This document shows, piece after piece, positions 46,601 to 61,951 of a stretch of DNA of 64,000 bases. Made by a program: the position numbers and the translations under genes. Every line of letters begins with the position of its first letter. Within the stretch, counting starts at the first letter, position 1. The notes under the pieces are model-generated. The model was given only the letters and a program-made list of their open reading frames with translations. It searched no databases and was not told the DNA's origin. Source of the DNA: Lepidurus packardi (lineage: Eukaryota; Arthropoda; Branchiopoda; Notostraca; Triopsidae); the NCBI GenBank assembly GCA_023053545.1, contig JAKZAN010000093.1, positions 1-64,000 on the forward strand, read 5' to 3'.

Positions 46601-48382
46601 ACTGACCTAATTAATTACTTACGGACGGAATTAATTCCTTACGAACTTAATTAATTCCTTACGTACTTAATTAATTCCTTACGGTCTGAATTAATTCCGT
46701 ACGGATTTAATTAATTCCTTACTGACTGAATTAATTCCTTACGGACTGAATTAATTCATTATGGACTTAATTAATTCCGTAAGGAATGAATGAATTAATT
46801 ACGGACTGGAATAATTCCTTACGGACTAAATTAATTCCTTACGAACTGAATTAATTCCTAACGGACTGAATTAATTCCTTACGGACTGAATTAATTCCTT
46901 AATTAATTCCTTACGGACTGAATTAATTCCTTACGGACTGAATTACTTCCTTACGGACTGAATTAATTCCTCAATTCCTTAATTAATTCCTTACGGACTG
47001 AATTAATTTCATCCGGACTGAATTAATTCATTACGCACTTAATTAATCCATTACGGACTGAATTATTTCCTTACGTATTGAAGTTATTCCTTACGGACTG
47101 AATTAATTCCTTACGGACTGAATTAATTCCTTACGGACTTAATTAATAAATTACGGACTGAATTATTTCCTTACGTACTGAAGTTATTCCTTACGTATTG
47201 AAGTTATTCCTTACGGACTGAATTAATTCCTTACGGACTGAATTAATTCCTTACGGACTGAATTAATACCCTACGGACATAATTAATTCCTTACGGACTG
47301 ATTTAAATCCATACGGACTTAGTTAATTCCTTCCGAATTTAATTAATTTCTTACGGACTGAATCAATTCATTACAGACTTAATTTATCCATTACGGACTT
47401 AATTAATTCATTACGGACTTAATTAATTCCTTACGGACTGAACTAATTCCTTACGGACTGATTTAATTCCTTACGGAATGAATTATTTTCTTACGGACTG
47501 AATTAATTCTTTAGGATTGATTGAATTCCTTTCTTACTGAATTAATTCATTACAGACTTAATTAATCCATTACGGACTGAATTAATTCCTTACGGACTGA
47601 ATTAATTCCTTACGGAAGGAATTATTTCCTTACGGACTGAATTAATTCTTTAGGATTGATTGAATTCCTTTCTAACTGAAAAAAATCCTTACGGACTGAA
47701 TTAATTCCTTAATTAATTCCTTACGGACTGAATTAATTTCATACGGACTGAATTAATTCATTACGGACTTAATTAATCGATTACAGACTGAATTAATTCC
47801 TTACGTACCTAACTTATTCCTTACGGACTGAATTAATTCCTTACGGACTGAATTAACTCCTTACGGACTGAATTAATTCCTTACGGACTGAATTAATACC
47901 TTACGGACTGAATTAATTCCTTACGGACTGAATTAATTCCTTACTGACTGAATTAATTCCTTACGGACTGAATTAATTCCTTTCGGACTGAATTAATTCC
48001 TTACGGACTGAATTAATTCCTTACGGACTTAATTAATTCCTTACGTACTTAATTAATTCCTTACGGTCTGAATTAATTCCGTACGGATTTTATTAATTCC
48101 TTACGGACTGAATTAATTCCTTACGAACTGAATTATTTCCTTACGGACTGAATTAATTCCTTACGGACTGAATTATATCCTTACGGACTGAATTACTTCC
48201 TTACGGACTGAATTAATTAATTACAGACTTAATTAAATCCTTACAGACTGAATGAATTCCTTATGGACTGAATTAATTCCTTACGGACTTAATTAATCGT
48301 TTACGGACTGAATTAATTCCTTACGGACTGAATTAATTCCTTACTGACTGAATTAATTCCTTACGGACTGAATTAATTCCTT
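43641..48382 (-). repeat. About 4.74-kb higher-order repeat, copy A
   Basis: CTTTAGG anchors (19-bp unit) at 43,697, 43,836, 44,927, 46,166, 47,509 and 47,648. The first four recur exactly 4,742 bp later. From about 46,391 the offset becomes 4,881 because copy A lacks 139 bp (seven units, one of them 19 bp) present in copy B. It includes an inverted half-unit module at 46,777. AACTGAAAAAAATCC near 47,684 is a one-base variant of the usual AACTGAAAAAATTCC. Confidence 0.88.
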
Positions 48383-51300
48383 ACGGACTGATTTAATTCC
48401 TTACGGAATGAATTATTTTCTTACGGACTGAATTAATTCTTTAGGATTGATTGAATTCCTTTCTTACTGAATTAATTCATTACAGACTTAATTAATCCAT
48501 TACGGACTGAATTAATTCCTTACGGACTGAATTAATTCCTTACGGAAGGAATTATTTCCTTACGGACTGAATTAATTCTTTAGGATTGATTGAATTCCTT
48601 TCTAACTGAAAAAATTCCTTACGGACTGAATTAATTCCTTAATTAATTCCTTACGGACTGAATTAATTTCATACGGACTGAATTAATTCATTACGGACTT
48701 AATTAATCGATTACAGACTGAATTAATTCCTTACGTACCTAACTTATTCCTTACGGACTGAATTAATTCCTTACGGACTGAATTAACTCCTTACGGACTG
48801 AATTAATTCCTTACGGACTGAATTAATACCTTACGGACTGAATTAATTCCTTACGGACTGAATTAATTCCTTACTGACTGAATTAATTCCTTACGGACTG
48901 AATTAATTCCTTTCGGACTGAATTAATTCCTTACGGACTGAATTAATTCCTTACGGACTTAATTAATTCCTTACGTACTTAATTAATTCCTTACGGTCTG
49001 AATTAATTCCGTACGGATTTTATTAATTCCTTACGGACTGAATTAATTCCTTACGAACTGAATTATTTCCTTACGGACTGAATTAATTCCTTATGGACTG
49101 AATTAATTCCTTACGGACTTAATTAATCGTTTACGGACTGAATTAATTCCTTACGGACTGAATTAATTCCTTACTGACTGATTTAATTCCTTACGGACTG
49201 AATTAATTCCTTACGGACTGAATTAATTCCTTACGGACTGAATTAATTCCTCAATTCCTTAATTAATTCCTTACGGACTGAATTAATTTCATCCGGACTG
49301 AATTAATTCATTACGCACTTAATTAATCCATTACGGACTGAATTATTTCCTTACGTATTGAAGTTATTCCTTACGGACTGAATTAATTCCTTACGGACTG
49401 AATTAATTCCTTACGGACTGAATTAATACCTTACGGACATAATTAATTCCTTACGGACTGATTTAAATCCACACGGACTTAGTTAATTCCTTACGAACTT
49501 AATTAATTTCTTACGGACTGAATCAATTCATTACAGACTTAATTTATCCATTACGGACTTAATTAATTCATTACGGACTTAATTAATTCCTTACGGACTG
49601 AACTAATTCCTTACGGACTGAATTAATTCCTTACGGAATGAATTATTTTCTTACGGACTGAATTAATTCTTTAGGATTGATTGAATTCCTTTCTTACTGA
49701 ATTAATTCATTACAGACTTAATTAATACATTACGGACTGAATTATTTCCTTACGTACTGAAGTTATTCCTTACGGACTGAATTAATTCCTTACGGACTGA
49801 ATTAATTCCCTACGGACTGAATTAATTCCTTACGGACTGAATTAATTCCTTAATTCCTTAATTAATTCCTTACGGACTGAATTAATTTCATCCGGACTGA
49901 ATTATTTCCTTACGTTTTGAAGTTATTCCTTACGGACTGAATTAATTCCTTACGGACTGAATTAATTCCTTATGGACTGAATTAATACCTTACGGACTGA
50001 ATTAAATCCTTACGGACTGAATTAATTCCTTACGGACTTAATTAATTCCTTACGGACTGAATTAATTCATTACGGACTGAATTAATACCTTATGGACTGA
50101 ATTAAATCCATACGGACTTAGTTAATTCCTTACGAACTTAATTAATTTCTTACGGACTGAATCAATTTATTACAGACTTAATTTATCCATTACGGACTTA
50201 TTTAATTCTTTACGGACTTAATTAATTCCTTACGAACTTAATTAATTCCTTACGTACTTAATTAATTCCTTACGGTGTGAATTAATTCCGTACGGATTTA
50301 ATTAATTCCTTACGGACTGAATTAATTCCTTACGGACTAAATTAATTCATTACGGACTGAATTTATTCCTTACGGACTGAATTAATTCCTTACGGACTGA
50401 ATTAATTCCTTACGGACTGAATTAATTCCTTACGGACTGAATTAATTCCTCAATTCCTTAATTAATTCCTTACGGACTGAATTAATATCATCCGGACTGA
50501 ATTAATTCATTACGCACTTAATTAATCCATTACGGACTGAATTAATACCTTACGGACTGAATTAAATCCTTTCGGACTGAATTAATTCCTTACGGACTTA
50601 ATTAATTCCTTACGGACTGAATTAATTCATTACGGACTGAATTAATTCCTTACGGACTGAATTAATTCCTTACGGAACTAATTAATTCCTTACGGACGGA
50701 ATTAATTCTTTACGGACTTAATTAATTCCTTACTAACTTAATTAATTCCTTACGTACTTAATTAATTCCTTACGGTCTGAATTAATTCCGTACGGATTTA
50801 ATTAATTCCTTACGGACTGAATTAATTCCTTACGGATTGAATTAATTCATTACGGACTGAATTTATTCCTTACGGACTGAACTATTTCCTTACGGACTGA
50901 ATTAATTCTTTAGGATTGATTGAATTCCTTTCTTACTGAAAAAATTCCTTACGGACTGAATTAATTTCTTAATTAATTCCTTACGGACTGAATTAATTTC
51001 ATACGGACTGAATTAATTCATTACGGACTGTATTAATCCATTACGGACTGAATTAATTCCTTACGGGATTAATTAATTCCTTACGTACTGAATTAATTCC
51101 TTACGGACTGAATTAATTCCTTACGGACTGAATTAGTTCCTTACGGACGGAATTAATTCTTTAGGATTGATTGAATTCCTTTCTTACTGAATTAATTCCT
51201 TACGGATTGAATTAATTTCATACGGACTGAATTAATACCTTACGGACTGAATTAATTTCATCCGGACTGAATTAATTCATTAAGCACTTAATTAATCCAT

Positions 51301-53260
51301 TACGGACTGAATTATTTCCTTACGTATTGAAGTTATTCCTTACGGACTGAATTAATACCTTACGGACTGAATTAAATCCTTACGGACTGAATTAATTCCT
51401 TACGGACTTAATTAATTCCTTACTGTCTGAATTAATTCATTACGGACTGAATTAATTCCCTACGGACTGAATTAATTCCTTACTGACCTAATTAATTACT
51501 TACGGACGGAATTAATTCCTTACGAACTTAATTAATTCCTTACGTACTTAATTAATTCCTTACGGTCTGAATTAATTCCGTACGGATTTAATTAATTCCT
51601 TACTGACTGAATTAATTCCTTACGGACTGAATTAATTCATTATGGACTTAATTAATTCCGTAAGGAATGAATGAATTAATTACGGACTGGAATAATTCCT
51701 TACGGACTAAATTAATTCCTTACGAACTGAATTAATTCCTAACGGACTGAATTAATTCCTTACGGACTGAATTAATTCCTTAATTAATTCCTTACGGACT
51801 GAATTAATTCCTTACGGACTGAATTACTTCCTTACGGACTGAATTAATTCCTCAATTCCTTAATTAATTCCTTACGGACTGAATTAATTTCATCCGGACT
51901 GAATTAATTCATTACGCACTTAATTAATCCATTACGGACTGAATTATTTCCTTACGTATTGAAGTTATTCCTTACGGACTGAATTAATTCCTTACGGACT
52001 GAATTAATTCCTTACGGACTTAATTAATAAATTACGGACTGAATTATTTCCTTACGTACTGAAGTTATTCCTTACGTATTGAAGTTATTCCTTACGGACT
52101 GAATTAATTCCTTACGGACTGAATTAATTCCTTACGGACTGAATTAATACCCTACGGACATAATTAATTCCTTACGGACTGATTTAAATCCATACGGACT
52201 TAGTTAATTCCTTCCGAATTTAATTAATTTCTTACGGACTGAATCAATTCATTACAGACTTAATTTATCCATTACGGACTTAATTAATTCATTACGGACT
52301 TAATTAATTCCTTACGGACTGAACTAATTCCTTACGGACTGATTTAATTCCTTACGGAATGAATTATTTTCTTACGGACTGAATTAATTCTTTAGGATTG
52401 ATTGAATTCCTTTCTTACTGAATTAATTCATTACAGACTTAATTAATCCATTACGGACTGAATTAATTCCTTACGGACTGAATTAATTCCTTACGGAAGG
52501 AATTATTTCCTTACGGACTGAATTAATTCTTTAGGATTGATTGAATTCCTTTCTAACTGAAAAAAATCCTTACGGACTGAATTAATTCCTTAATTAATTC
52601 CTTACGGACTGAATTAATTTCATACGGACTGAATTAATTCATTACGGACTTAATTAATCGATTACAGACTGAATTAATTCCTTACGTACCTAACTTATTC
52701 CTTACGGACTGAATTAATTCCTTACGGACTGAATTAACTCCTTACGGACTGAATTAATTCCTTACGGACTGAATTAATACCTTACGGACTGAATTAATTC
52801 CTTACGGACTGAATTAATTCCTTACTGACTGAATTAATTCCTTACGGACTGAATTAATTCCTTTCGGACTGAATTAATTCCTTACGGACTGAATTAATTC
52901 CTTACGGACTTAATTAATTCCTTACGTACTTAATTAATTCCTTACGGTCTGAATTAATTCCGTACGGATTTTATTAATTCCTTACGGACTGAATTAATTC
53001 CTTACGAACTGAATTATTTCCTTACGGACTGAATTAATTCCTTACGGACTGAATTATATCCTTACGGACTGAATTACTTCCTTACGGACTGAATTAATTA
53101 ATTACAGACTTAATTAAATCCTTACAGACTGAATGAATTCCTTATGGACTGAATTAATTCCTTACGGACTTAATTAATCGTTTACGGACTGAATTAATTC
53201 CTTACGGACTGAATTAATTCCTTACTGACTGAATTAATTCCTTACGGACTGAATTAATTC
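48383..53260 (-). repeat. About 4.88-kb higher-order repeat, copy B
   Basis: Anchors at 48,439, 48,578, 49,669, 50,908, 51,159, 52,390 and 52,529. It keeps the 251-bp anchor interval lost from copy A. Inverted half-unit module at 51,658. The part from 50.4 to about 53.0 kb also matches 41.8-44.3 kb at a constant 8,693-bp offset. That offset grows to 8,793 after a 100-bp (five-unit) stretch with TTATATCC near 53,055 that is missing at about 44,344. Confidence 0.88.
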
Positions 53261-55380
53261 CTTACGGACTGAATTAATTCCTTACGGACTGAATTAATTC
53301 CTCAATTCCTTAATTAATTCCTTACGGACTGAATTAATTTCATCCGGACTGAATTAATTCATTACGCACTTAATTAATCCATTACGGACTGAATTATTTC
53401 CTTACGTATTGAAGTTATTCCTTACGGACTGAATTAATTCCTTACGGACTGAATTAATTCCTTACGGACTGAATTAATACCTTACGGACATAATTAATTC
53501 CTTACGGACTGATTTAAATCCACACGGACTTAGTTAATTCCTTACGAACTTAATTAATTTCTTACGGACTGAATCAATTCATTACAGACTTAATTTATCC
53601 ATTACGGACTTAATTAATTCATTACGGACTTAATTAATTCCTTACGGACTGAACTAATTCCTTACGGACTGAATTAATTCCTTACGGAATGAATTATTTT
53701 CTTACGGACTGAATTAATTCTTTAGGATTGATTGAATTCCTTTCTTACTGAATTAATTCATTACAGACTTAATTAATACATTACGGACTGAATTATTTCC
53801 TTACGTACTGAAGTTATTCCTTACGGACTGAATTAATTCCTTACGGACTGAATTAATTCCCTACGGACTGAATTAATTCCTTACGGACTGAATTAATTCC
53901 TTAATTCCTTAATTAATTCCTTACGGACTGAATTAATTTCATCCGGACTGAATTATTTCCTTACGTTTTGAAGTTATTCCTTACGGACTGAATTAATTCC
54001 TTACGGACTGAATTAATTCCTTATGGACTGAATTAATACCTTACGGACTGAATTAAATCCTTACGGACTGAATTAATTCCTTACGGACTTAATTAATTCT
54101 TTACGGACTGAATTAATTCATTACGGACTGAATTAATACCTTATGGACTGAATTAAATCCATACGGACTTAGTTAATTCCTTACGAACTTAATTAATTTC
54201 TTACGGACTGAATCAATTTATTACAGACTTAATTTATCCATTACGGACTTATTTAATTCTTTACGGACTTAATTAATTCCTTACGAACTTAATTAATTCC
54301 TTACGTACTTAATTAATTCCTTACGGTGTGAATTAATTCCGTACGGATTTAATTAATTCCTTACGGACTGAATTAATTCCTTACGGACTAAATTAATTCA
54401 TTACGGACTGAATTTATTCCTTACGGACTGAATTATTTCCTTACGGACTGAATTAATTCTTTAGGATTGATTGAATTCCTTTCTTACTGAAAAAATTCCT
54501 TACGGACTGAATTAATTTCTTAATTAATTCCTTACGGACTGAATTAATTTCATACGGACTGAATTAATTCATTACGGACATAATTAATTCCTTACGGACT
54601 GATTTAAATCCATACGGACTTAGTTAATTCCTTACGGACTTAATTAATTCTTTACGGACTGAATTAATTCATTATGGACTGAATTAATTCCTTACGAACT
54701 TAATTAATTCCTTACGAAATGAATTAATTAGTTACGGACTGAATTAATTTCTTACGGACTGAATCAATTCATTACAGACTTAATTTATCCATTACGGACT
54801 TAATTAATTCATTACGGACTTAATTAATTCCTTACGGACTGAACTAATTCCTTACGGACTGAATTAATTCCTTACGGAATGAATTATTTTCTTACGGACT
54901 GAATTAATTCTTTAGGATTGATTGAATTCCTTTCTTACTGAATTAATTCATTACAGACTTAATTAATCCATTACGGACTGAATTATTTCCTTACGTACTG
55001 AAGTTATTCCTTACGGACTGAATTAATTCCTTACGGACTGAATTAATTCCTTAATTCCTTAATTAATTCCTTACGGACTGAATTAATTTCATCCGGACTG
55101 AATTATTTCCTTACGTTTTGAAGTTATTCCTTACGGACTGAATTAATTCCTTACGGACTGAATTAATTCCTTATGGACTGAATTAATACCTTACGGACTG
55201 AATTAAATCCTTACGGACTGAATTAATTCCTTACGGACTTAATTAATTCCTTACGGACTGAATTAATTCATTACGGACTGAATTAATTCCTTACGGACTG
55301 AATTAATTCCTTACGGACCTAATTAATTCCTTACGGACGGAATTAATTCTTTACGGACTTAATTAATTCCTTACGAACTT
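53261..55380 (-). repeat. Partial third copy of the long reverse-arm block
   Basis: Follows 44.46-45.64 kb and 49.2-50.4 kb (anchor at 53,720 against 44,927 and 49,669; CGTTTTGAAGTTATT near 53,964). It then switches to a segment with anchors at 54,459 and 54,910 that recurs 4,821 bp downstream (59,280 and 59,731). TTAGTTACGGACTG (about 54,728) is diagnostic of that segment. Confidence 0.83.
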
Positions 55381-56350
55381 AATTAATTCCTTACGTACTT
55401 AATTAATTCCTTACGGTCTGAATTAATTCCGTACGGATTTAATTAATTCCTTACGGACTGAATTAATTCCTTACGGACTGAATTAATTCATTACGGACTG
55501 AATTTATTCCTTACGGACTGAACTATTTCCTTACGGACTGAATTAATTCTTTAGGATTGATTGAATTCCTTTCTTACTGAAAAAATTCCTTACGGACTGA
55601 ATTAATTTCTTAATTAATTCCTTACGGACTGAATTAATTTCATACGGACTGAATTAATTCATTACGGACTGTATTAATCCATTACGGACTGAATTAATTC
55701 CTTACGGGATTAATTAATTCCTTACGTACTGAATTAATTCCTTACGGACTGAATTAATTCCTTACGGACTGAATTAGTTCCTTACGGACGGAATTAATTC
55801 TTTAGGATTGATTGAATTCCTTTCTTACTGAATTAATTCCTTACGGATTGAATTAATTTCATACGGACTGAATTAATACCTTACGGACTGAATTAATTTC
55901 ATCCGGACTGAATTAATTCATTAAGCACTTAATTAATCCATTACGGACTGAATTATTTCCTTACGTATTGAAGTTATTCCTTACGGACTGAATTAATACC
56001 TTACGGACTGAATTAAATCCTTACGGACTGAATTAATTCCTTACGGACTTAATTAATTCCTTACGGTCTGAATTAATTCATTACGGACTGAATTAATTCC
56101 CTACGGACTGAATTAATTCCTTACTGACCTAATTAATTACTTACGGACGGAATTAATTCCTTACGAACTTAATTAATTCCTTACGTACTTAATTAATTCC
56201 TTACGGTCTGAATTAATTCCGTACGGATTTAATTAATTCCTTACTGACTGAATTAATTCCTTACGGACTGAATTAATTCATTATGGACTTAATTAATTCC
56301 GTAAGGAATGAATGAATTAATTACGGACTGGAATAATTCCTTACGGACTA
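55381..56350 (-). repeat. 970-bp tandem duplication, copy 1
   Basis: 49 units minus ten bases. 19-bp anchors at 55,549 and 55,800, inverted half-unit module at 56,299, CCGTACGG near 55,429. Every landmark recurs 970 bp later. Confidence 0.92.
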
Positions 56351-57320
56351 AATTAATTCCTTACGTACTTAATTAATTCCTTACGGTCTGAATTAATTCC
56401 GTACGGATTTAATTAATTCCTTACGGACTGAATTAATTCCTTACGGACTGAATTAATTCATTACGGACTGAATTTATTCCTTACGGACTGAACTATTTCC
56501 TTACGGACTGAATTAATTCTTTAGGATTGATTGAATTCCTTTCTTACTGAAAAAATTCCTTACGGACTGAATTAATTTCTTAATTAATTCCTTACGGACT
56601 GAATTAATTTCATACGGACTGAATTAATTCATTACGGACTGTATTAATCCATTACGGACTGAATTAATTCCTTACGGGATTAATTAATTCCTTACGTACT
56701 GAATTAATTCCTTACGGACTGAATTAATTCCTTACGGACTGAATTAGTTCCTTACGGACGGAATTAATTCTTTAGGATTGATTGAATTCCTTTCTTACTG
56801 AATTAATTCCTTACGGATTGAATTAATTTCATACGGACTGAATTAATACCTTACGGACTGAATTAATTTCATCCGGACTGAATTAATTCATTAAGCACTT
56901 AATTAATCCATTACGGACTGAATTATTTCCTTACGTATTGAAGTTATTCCTTACGGACTGAATTAATACCTTACGGACTGAATTAAATCCTTACGGACTG
57001 AATTAATTCCTTACGGACTTAATTAATTCCTTACGGTCTGAATTAATTCATTACGGACTGAATTAATTCCCTACGGACTGAATTAATTCCTTACTGACCT
57101 AATTAATTACTTACGGACGGAATTAATTCCTTACGAACTTAATTAATTCCTTACGTACTTAATTAATTCCTTACGGTCTGAATTAATTCCGTACGGATTT
57201 AATTAATTCCTTACTGACTGAATTAATTCCTTACGGACTGAATTAATTCATTATGGACTTAATTAATTCCGTAAGGAATGAATGAATTAATTACGGACTG
57301 GAATAATTCCTTACGGACTA
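56351..57320 (-). repeat. 970-bp tandem duplication, copy 2
   Basis: Anchors at 56,519 and 56,770 and half-unit module at 57,269. Copy 2 continues into CTTACGAACTG and CCTAACGG units, the normal continuation in the reverse arm, while copy 1 jumps back to CTTACGTACTT. The duplication point is therefore at about 56,350. Confidence 0.92.
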
Positions 57321-60300
57321 AATTAATTCCTTACGAACTGAATTAATTCCTAACGGACTGAATTAATTCCTTACGGACTGAATTAATTCCTTAATTAATT
57401 CCTTACGGACTGAATTAATTTCATACGGACTGAATTAATTCATTACGGACTTAATTAATCGATTACAGACTGAATTAATTCCTTACGTACCTAACTTATT
57501 CCTTACGGACTGAATTAATTCCTTACGGACTGAATTAACTCCTTACGGACTGAATTAATTCCTTACGGACTGAATTAATACCTTACGGACTGAATTAATT
57601 CCTTACGGACTGAATTAATTCCTTACTGACTGAATTAATTCCTTACGGACTGAATTAATTCCTTTCGGACTGAATTAATTCCTTACGGACTGAATTAATT
57701 CCTTACGGACTTAATTAATTCCTTACGTACTTAATTAATTCCTTACGGTCTGAATTAATTCCGTACGGATTTTATTAATTCCTTACGGACTGAATTAATT
57801 CCTTACGAACTGAATTATTTCCTTACGGACTGAATTAATTCCTTACGGACTGAATTATATCCTTACGGACTGAATTACTTCCTTACGGACTGAATTAATT
57901 AATTACAGACTTAATTAAATCCTTACAGACTGAATGAATTCCTTATGGACTGAATTAATTCCTTACGGACTTAATTAATCGTTTACGGACTGAATTAATT
58001 CCTTACGGACTGAATTAATTCCTTACTGACTGAATTAATTCCTTACGGACTGAATTAATTCCTTACGGACTGAATTAATTCCTTACGGACTGAATTAATT
58101 CCTCAATTCCTTAATTAATTCCTTACGGACTGAATTAATTTCATCCGGACTGAATTAATTCATTACGCACTTAATTAATCCATTACGGACTGAATTATTT
58201 CCTTACGTATTGAAGTTATTCCTTACGGACTGAATTAATTCCTTACGGACTGAATTAATTCCTTACGGACTGAATTAATACCTTACGGACATAATTTATT
58301 CCTTACGGACTGATTTAAATCCACACGGACTTAGTTAATTCCTTACGAACTTAATTAATTTCTTACGGACTGAATCAATTCATTACAGACTTAATTTATC
58401 CATTACGGACTTAATTAATTCATTACGGACTTAATTAATTCCTTACGGACTGAACTAATTCCTTACGGACTGAATTAATTCCTTACGGAATGAATTATTT
58501 TCTTACGGACTGAATTAATTCTTTAGGATTGATTGAATTCCTTTCTTACTGAATCAATTCATTACAGACTTAATTTATCCATTACGGACTTAATTAATAC
58601 ATTACGGACTGAATTATTTCCTTACGTACTGAAGTTATTCCTTACGGACTGAATTAATTCCTTACGGACTGAATTAATTCCCTACGGACTGAATTAATTC
58701 CTTACGGACTGAATTAATTCCTTAATTCCTTAATTAATTCCTTACGGACTGAATTAATTTCATCCGGACTGAATTATTTCCTTACGTTTTGAAGTTATTC
58801 CTTACGGACTGAATTAATTCCTTACGGACTGAATTAATTCCTTATGGACTGAATTAATACCTTACGGACTGAATTAAATCCTTACGGACTGAATTAATTC
58901 CTTACGGACTTAATTAATTCCTTACGGACTGAATTAATTCATTACGGACTGAATTAATACCTTATGGACTGAATTAAATCCATACGGACTTAGTTAATTC
59001 CTTACGAACTTAATTAATTTCTTACGGACTGAATCAATTTATTACAGACTTAATTTATCCATTACGGACTTATTTAATTCTTTACGGACTTAATTAATTC
59101 CTTACGAACTTAATTAATTCCTTACGTACTTAATTAATTCCTTACGGTGTGAATTAATTCCGTACGGATTTAATTAATTCCTTACGGACTGAATTAATTC
59201 CTTACGGACTAAATTAATTCATTACGGACTGAATTTATTCCTTACGGACTGAATTATTTCCTTACGGACTGAATTAATTCTTTAGGATTGATTGAATTCC
59301 TTTCTTACTGAAAAAATTCCTTACGGACTGAATTAATTTCTTAATTAATTCCTTACGGACTGAATTAATTTCATACGGACTGAATTAATTCATTACGGAC
59401 ATAATTAATTCCTTACGGACTGATTTAAATCCATACGGACTTAGTTAATTCCTTACGGACTTAATTAATTCTTTACGGACTGAATTAATTCATTATGGAC
59501 TGAATTAATTCCTTACGAACTTAATTAATTCCTTACGAAATGAATTAATTAGTTACGGACTGAATTAATTTCTTACGGACTGAATCAATTCATTACAGAC
59601 TTAATTTATCCATTACGGACTTAATTAATTCATTACGGACTTAATTAATTCCTTACGGACTGAACTAATTCCTTACGGACTGAATTAATTCCTTACGGAA
59701 TGAATTATTTTCTTACGGACTGAATTAATTCTTTAGGATTGATTGAATTCCTTTCTTACTGAATTAATTCATTACAGACTTAATTAATCCATTACGGACT
59801 GAATTATTTCCTTACGTACTGAAGTTATTCCTTACGGACTGAATTAATTCCTTACGGACTGAATTAATTCCTTAATTCCTTAATTAATTCCTTACGGACT
59901 GAATTAATTTCATCCGGACTGAATTATTTCCTTACGTTTTGAAGTTATTCCTTACGGACTGAATTAATTCCTTACGGACTGAATTAATTCCTTATGGACT
60001 GAATTAATACCTTACGGACTGAATTAAATCCTTACGGACTGAATTAATTCCTTACGGACTTAATTAATTCCTTACGGACTGAATTAATTCATTACGGACT
60101 GAATTAATACCTTACGGACTGAATTAAATCCTTTCGGACTGAATTAATTCCTTACGGACTTAATTAATTCCTTACGGACTGAATTAATTCATTACGGACT
60201 GAATTAATTCCTTACGGACTGAATTAATTCCTTACGGACCTAATTAATTCCTTACGGACGGAATTAATTCTTTACGGACTTAATTAATTCCTTACGAACT

Positions 60301-60469
60301 TAATTAATTCCTTACGTACTTAATTAATTCCTTACGGTCTGAATTAATTCCGTACGGATTTAATTAATTCCTTACGGACTGAATTAATTCCTTACGGACT
60401 GAATTAATTCATTACGGACTGAATTTATTCCTTACGGACTGAACTATTTCCTTACGGACTGAATTAATT
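57321..60469 (-). repeat. Further copy of the long reverse-arm block (4.80-4.82-kb offset)
   Basis: Landmarks match 52.6-55.5 kb displaced by 4,801 then 4,821 bp (anchors 58,521, 59,280 and 59,731 against 53,720, 54,459 and 54,910). A 100-bp gain near 60,100-60,200 brings the offset to 4,921. A private extra AATCAATTCATTACAG context follows the anchor at 58,521. Confidence 0.84.
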
Positions 60470-61951
60470 CTTTAGGATTGATTGAATTCCTTTCTTACTG
60501 AAAAAATTCCTTACGGACTGAATTAATTTCTTAATTAATTCCTTACGGACTGAATTAATTTCATACGGACTGAATTAATTCATTACGGACTGTATTAACC
60601 CATTACGGACTGAATTAATTCCTTACGGGATTAATTAATTCCTTACGTACTGAATTAATTCCTTACGGACTGAATTAATTCCTTACGGACTGAATTAGTT
60701 CCTTACGGACGGAATTAATTCTTTAGGATTGATTGAATTCCTTTCTTACTGAATTAATTCCTTACGGATTGAATTAATTTCATACGGACTGAATTAATAC
60801 CTTACGGACTGAATTAATTTCATCCGGACTGAATTAATTCATTAAGCACTTAATTAATCCATTACGGACTGAATTATTTCCTTACGTATTGAAGTTATTC
60901 CTTACGGACTGAATTAATACCTTACGGACTGAATTAAATCCTTACGGACTGAATTAATTCCTTACGGACTTAATTAATTCCTTACGGTCTGAATTAATTC
61001 ATTACGGACTGAATTAATTCCCTACGGACTGAATTAATTCCTTACTGACCTAATTAATTACTTACGGACGGAATTAATTCCTTACGAACTTAATTAATTC
61101 CTTACGTACTTAATTAATTCCTTACGGTCTGAATTAATTCCGTACGGATTTAATTAATTCCTTACTGACTGAATTAATTCCTTACGGACTGAATTAATTC
61201 ATTATGGACTTAATTAATTCCGTAAGGAATGAATGAATTAATTACGGACTGGAATAATTCCTTACGGACTAAATTAATTCCTTACGAACTGAATTAATTC
61301 CTAACGGACTGAATTAATTCCTTACGGACTGAATTAATTCCTTAATTAATTCCTTACGGACTGAATTAATTCCTTACGGACTGAATTACTTCCTTACGGA
61401 CTGAATTAATTCCTCAATTCCTTAATTAATTCCTTACGGACTGAATTAATTTCATCCGGACTGAATTAATTCATTACGCACTTAATTAATCCATTACGGA
61501 CTGAATTATTTCCTTACGTATTGAAGTTATTCCTTACGGACTGAATTAATTCCTTACGGACTGAATTAATTCCTTACGGACTTAATTAATAAATTACGGA
61601 CTGAATTATTTCCTTACGTACTGAAGTTATTCCTTACGTATTGAAGTTATTCCTTACGGACTGAATTAATTCCTTACGGACTGAATTAATTCCTTACGGA
61701 CTGAATTAATACCCTACGGACATAATTAATTCCTTACGGACTGATTTAAATCCATACGGACTTAGTTAATTCCTTCCGAATTTAATTAATTTCTTACGGA
61801 CTGAATCAATTCATTACAGACTTAATTTATCCATTACGGACTTAATTAATTCATTACGGACTTAATTAATTCCTTACGGACTGAACTAATTCCTTACGGA
61901 CTGATTTAATTCCTTACGGAATGAATTATTTTCTTACGGACTGAATTAATT
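60470..61951 (-). repeat. 1,482-bp higher-order repeat, copy 1 of 2
   Basis: 75 units minus eighteen bases. Anchors at 60,470 and 60,721 (251 bp apart), inverted half-unit module at 61,220, TTCCTCAATTCC near 61,410 and TTAATAAATTACGG near 61,584. The same interval pattern (251 + 1,231 bp) occurs at 50,908-52,390 and 42,215-43,697. Confidence 0.92.
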
